Positions 6,750 through 6,913 of a stretch of DNA of 6,913 nucleotides are shown one piece after another. The stretch is from assembly GCA_020696885.1 (NCBI GenBank), contig JAJFMS010000179.1, forward strand, positions 1 through 6,913, written 5' to 3'. Source of the DNA: Armatimonadota bacterium. GTDB lineage: Bacteria > Armatimonadota > SYMT01. Position 1 is the first letter of the stretch. Each line of letters starts with the position of its first letter. The notes beneath the pieces are model-generated. The model did not search any database. It saw only the letters and a list, made by a program, of their open reading frames with translations, and was not told where the DNA came from. Both the position numbers and the translations under genes were made by a program.

Positions 6750-6767
6750 TTTACCGGAGTTCGTAAA
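6750..6767. promoter_or_regulatory. Candidate operator: TTTAC-N8-GTAAA dyad
   Basis: A perfect 5-bp inverted repeat with an 8-base centre, 18 bp overall, about 80 bp upstream of the VWA start. Dyads of this size fit dimeric regulators, but a five-base arm can occur by chance. Confidence 0.2.
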
Positions 6768-6810
6768 GTCGTCGCCGGAGCACGTTTCCGACGGCCATTT
6801 CCATAGATGC

Positions 6811-6827
6811 CTAAGGGCAGTCTAAGG
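6811..6827. promoter_or_regulatory. CTAAGG direct repeat with 11-bp period
   Basis: CTAAGG occurs at 6811-6816 and again at 6822-6827, separated by five bases, i.e. one helical turn. Tandem half-sites spaced by 11 bp are typical of OmpR/PhoB-class response regulators. The site lies just after the stop of the preceding gene and about 140 bp upstream of the VWA start. The assignment rests only on spacing. Confidence 0.3.
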
Positions 6828-6837
6828 TTCCGCTGCT

Positions 6838-6913
6838 TCATGCATTAGCGGGCGGCAGCTCGTACGGAGCCGGCGCCACCATCCGCAGAGCATGTTCGGC
6901 GTGGGCATGGGCA
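6838..6913 (-). CDS. C-terminal end of an unrecognised protein
   Basis: One minus-strand frame enters at the right edge and runs 24 codons to TGA (6838-6840). It begins AHAHAEHALRMV and ends APYELPPANA, with mostly G or C in third positions, as in the neighbouring genes. The other two minus frames give cysteine- and arginine-rich sequence that looks non-coding. The His/Ala pattern is not enough to name a family. A start of a plus-strand gene at 6892 (MFGVGMG) cannot be excluded but has no ribosome site. Confidence 0.4.
   Translation of the reverse strand, partial: AHAHAEHALRMVAPAPYELPPANA

Larger units (their letters stand above)
6670..6837 (-). promoter_or_regulatory. Upstream control region of the VWA-FHA-PP2C block
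   Basis: This 168-bp gap contains no gene that I can support. It is less GC-rich than its surroundings and must hold the promoter if the VWA gene is first in its operon. I found no convincing -35/-10 pair. Two structured elements are listed separately: a CTAAGG direct repeat next to the preceding gene and a TTTAC/GTAAA dyad in the middle. Confidence 0.4.

Noticed and set aside
6892..6913. Start of a plus-strand gene (ATG at 6892, MFGVGMG)
   Set aside because: No ribosome site and only seven codons visible; the minus-strand frame over the same bases looks more protein-like.
1..6913. Type VI secretion or Ter tellurite-resistance locus
   Set aside because: The kinase/phosphatase/FHA/VWA modules are reminiscent, but no structural secretion gene, TerD/TerC-like protein or other hallmark is in the window.
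1..6913. CRISPR arrays, tRNA, rRNA or insertion sequences
   Set aside because: No spaced direct repeats, no cloverleaf-like sequence and no transposase or terminal inverted repeats were seen.

Overview
The window is GC-rich bacterial DNA. It holds one tightly packed, co-directional block of signalling genes, all on the minus strand and therefore read from right to left. No mobile element, RNA gene or CRISPR array is visible. The kinase family style (no glycines in the nucleotide loop, 'RSNDIVYEA'), the zinc-ribbon proteins and the codon use would suit Armatimonadota or a similar soil or thermal lineage. That placement is an impression from memory and is weakly supported.

In order of transcription: (1) 6838-6913, the last 24 codons of an unrecognised gene; (2) 6670-6837, an intergenic region with a CTAAGG direct repeat and a dyad, the likely control region of the block; (3) 5305-6669, a cytoplasmic von Willebrand factor A (VWA) protein with an intact metal site; (4) 4307-5302, a zinc-ribbon protein with two forkhead-associated (FHA) domains, starting 2 bp after the VWA stop; (5) 3212-4264, a PP2C-type Ser/Thr phosphatase; (6) 882-3098, a one-pass membrane Ser/Thr kinase with an extracytoplasmic TPR region, started by TTG and probably also served by an internal promoter; (7) 1-820, a zinc-ribbon/TPR/transmembrane protein cut by the window edge, separated from the kinase gene by a strong stem-loop.

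Together this reads as a complete phospho-threonine circuit: a membrane kinase writes, the PP2C phosphatase erases, the tandem-FHA protein reads, and the VWA protein is a likely scaffold or effector. The same four modules are used in the PpkA/PppA/Fha regulators of type VI secretion and, in part, in the TerY-phosphatase-kinase triads of Ter stress systems, but no secretion or Ter gene is seen here. The most interesting observations are a shared TRI...(D/E)ATQ motif in the flexible N-termini of the VWA and FHA proteins (candidate phospho-sites for the kinase and FHA domains), the glycine-less nucleotide loop of the kinase, and the hairpin with a well-placed ribosome site for a 16-codon ORF that overlaps the start of the last gene.
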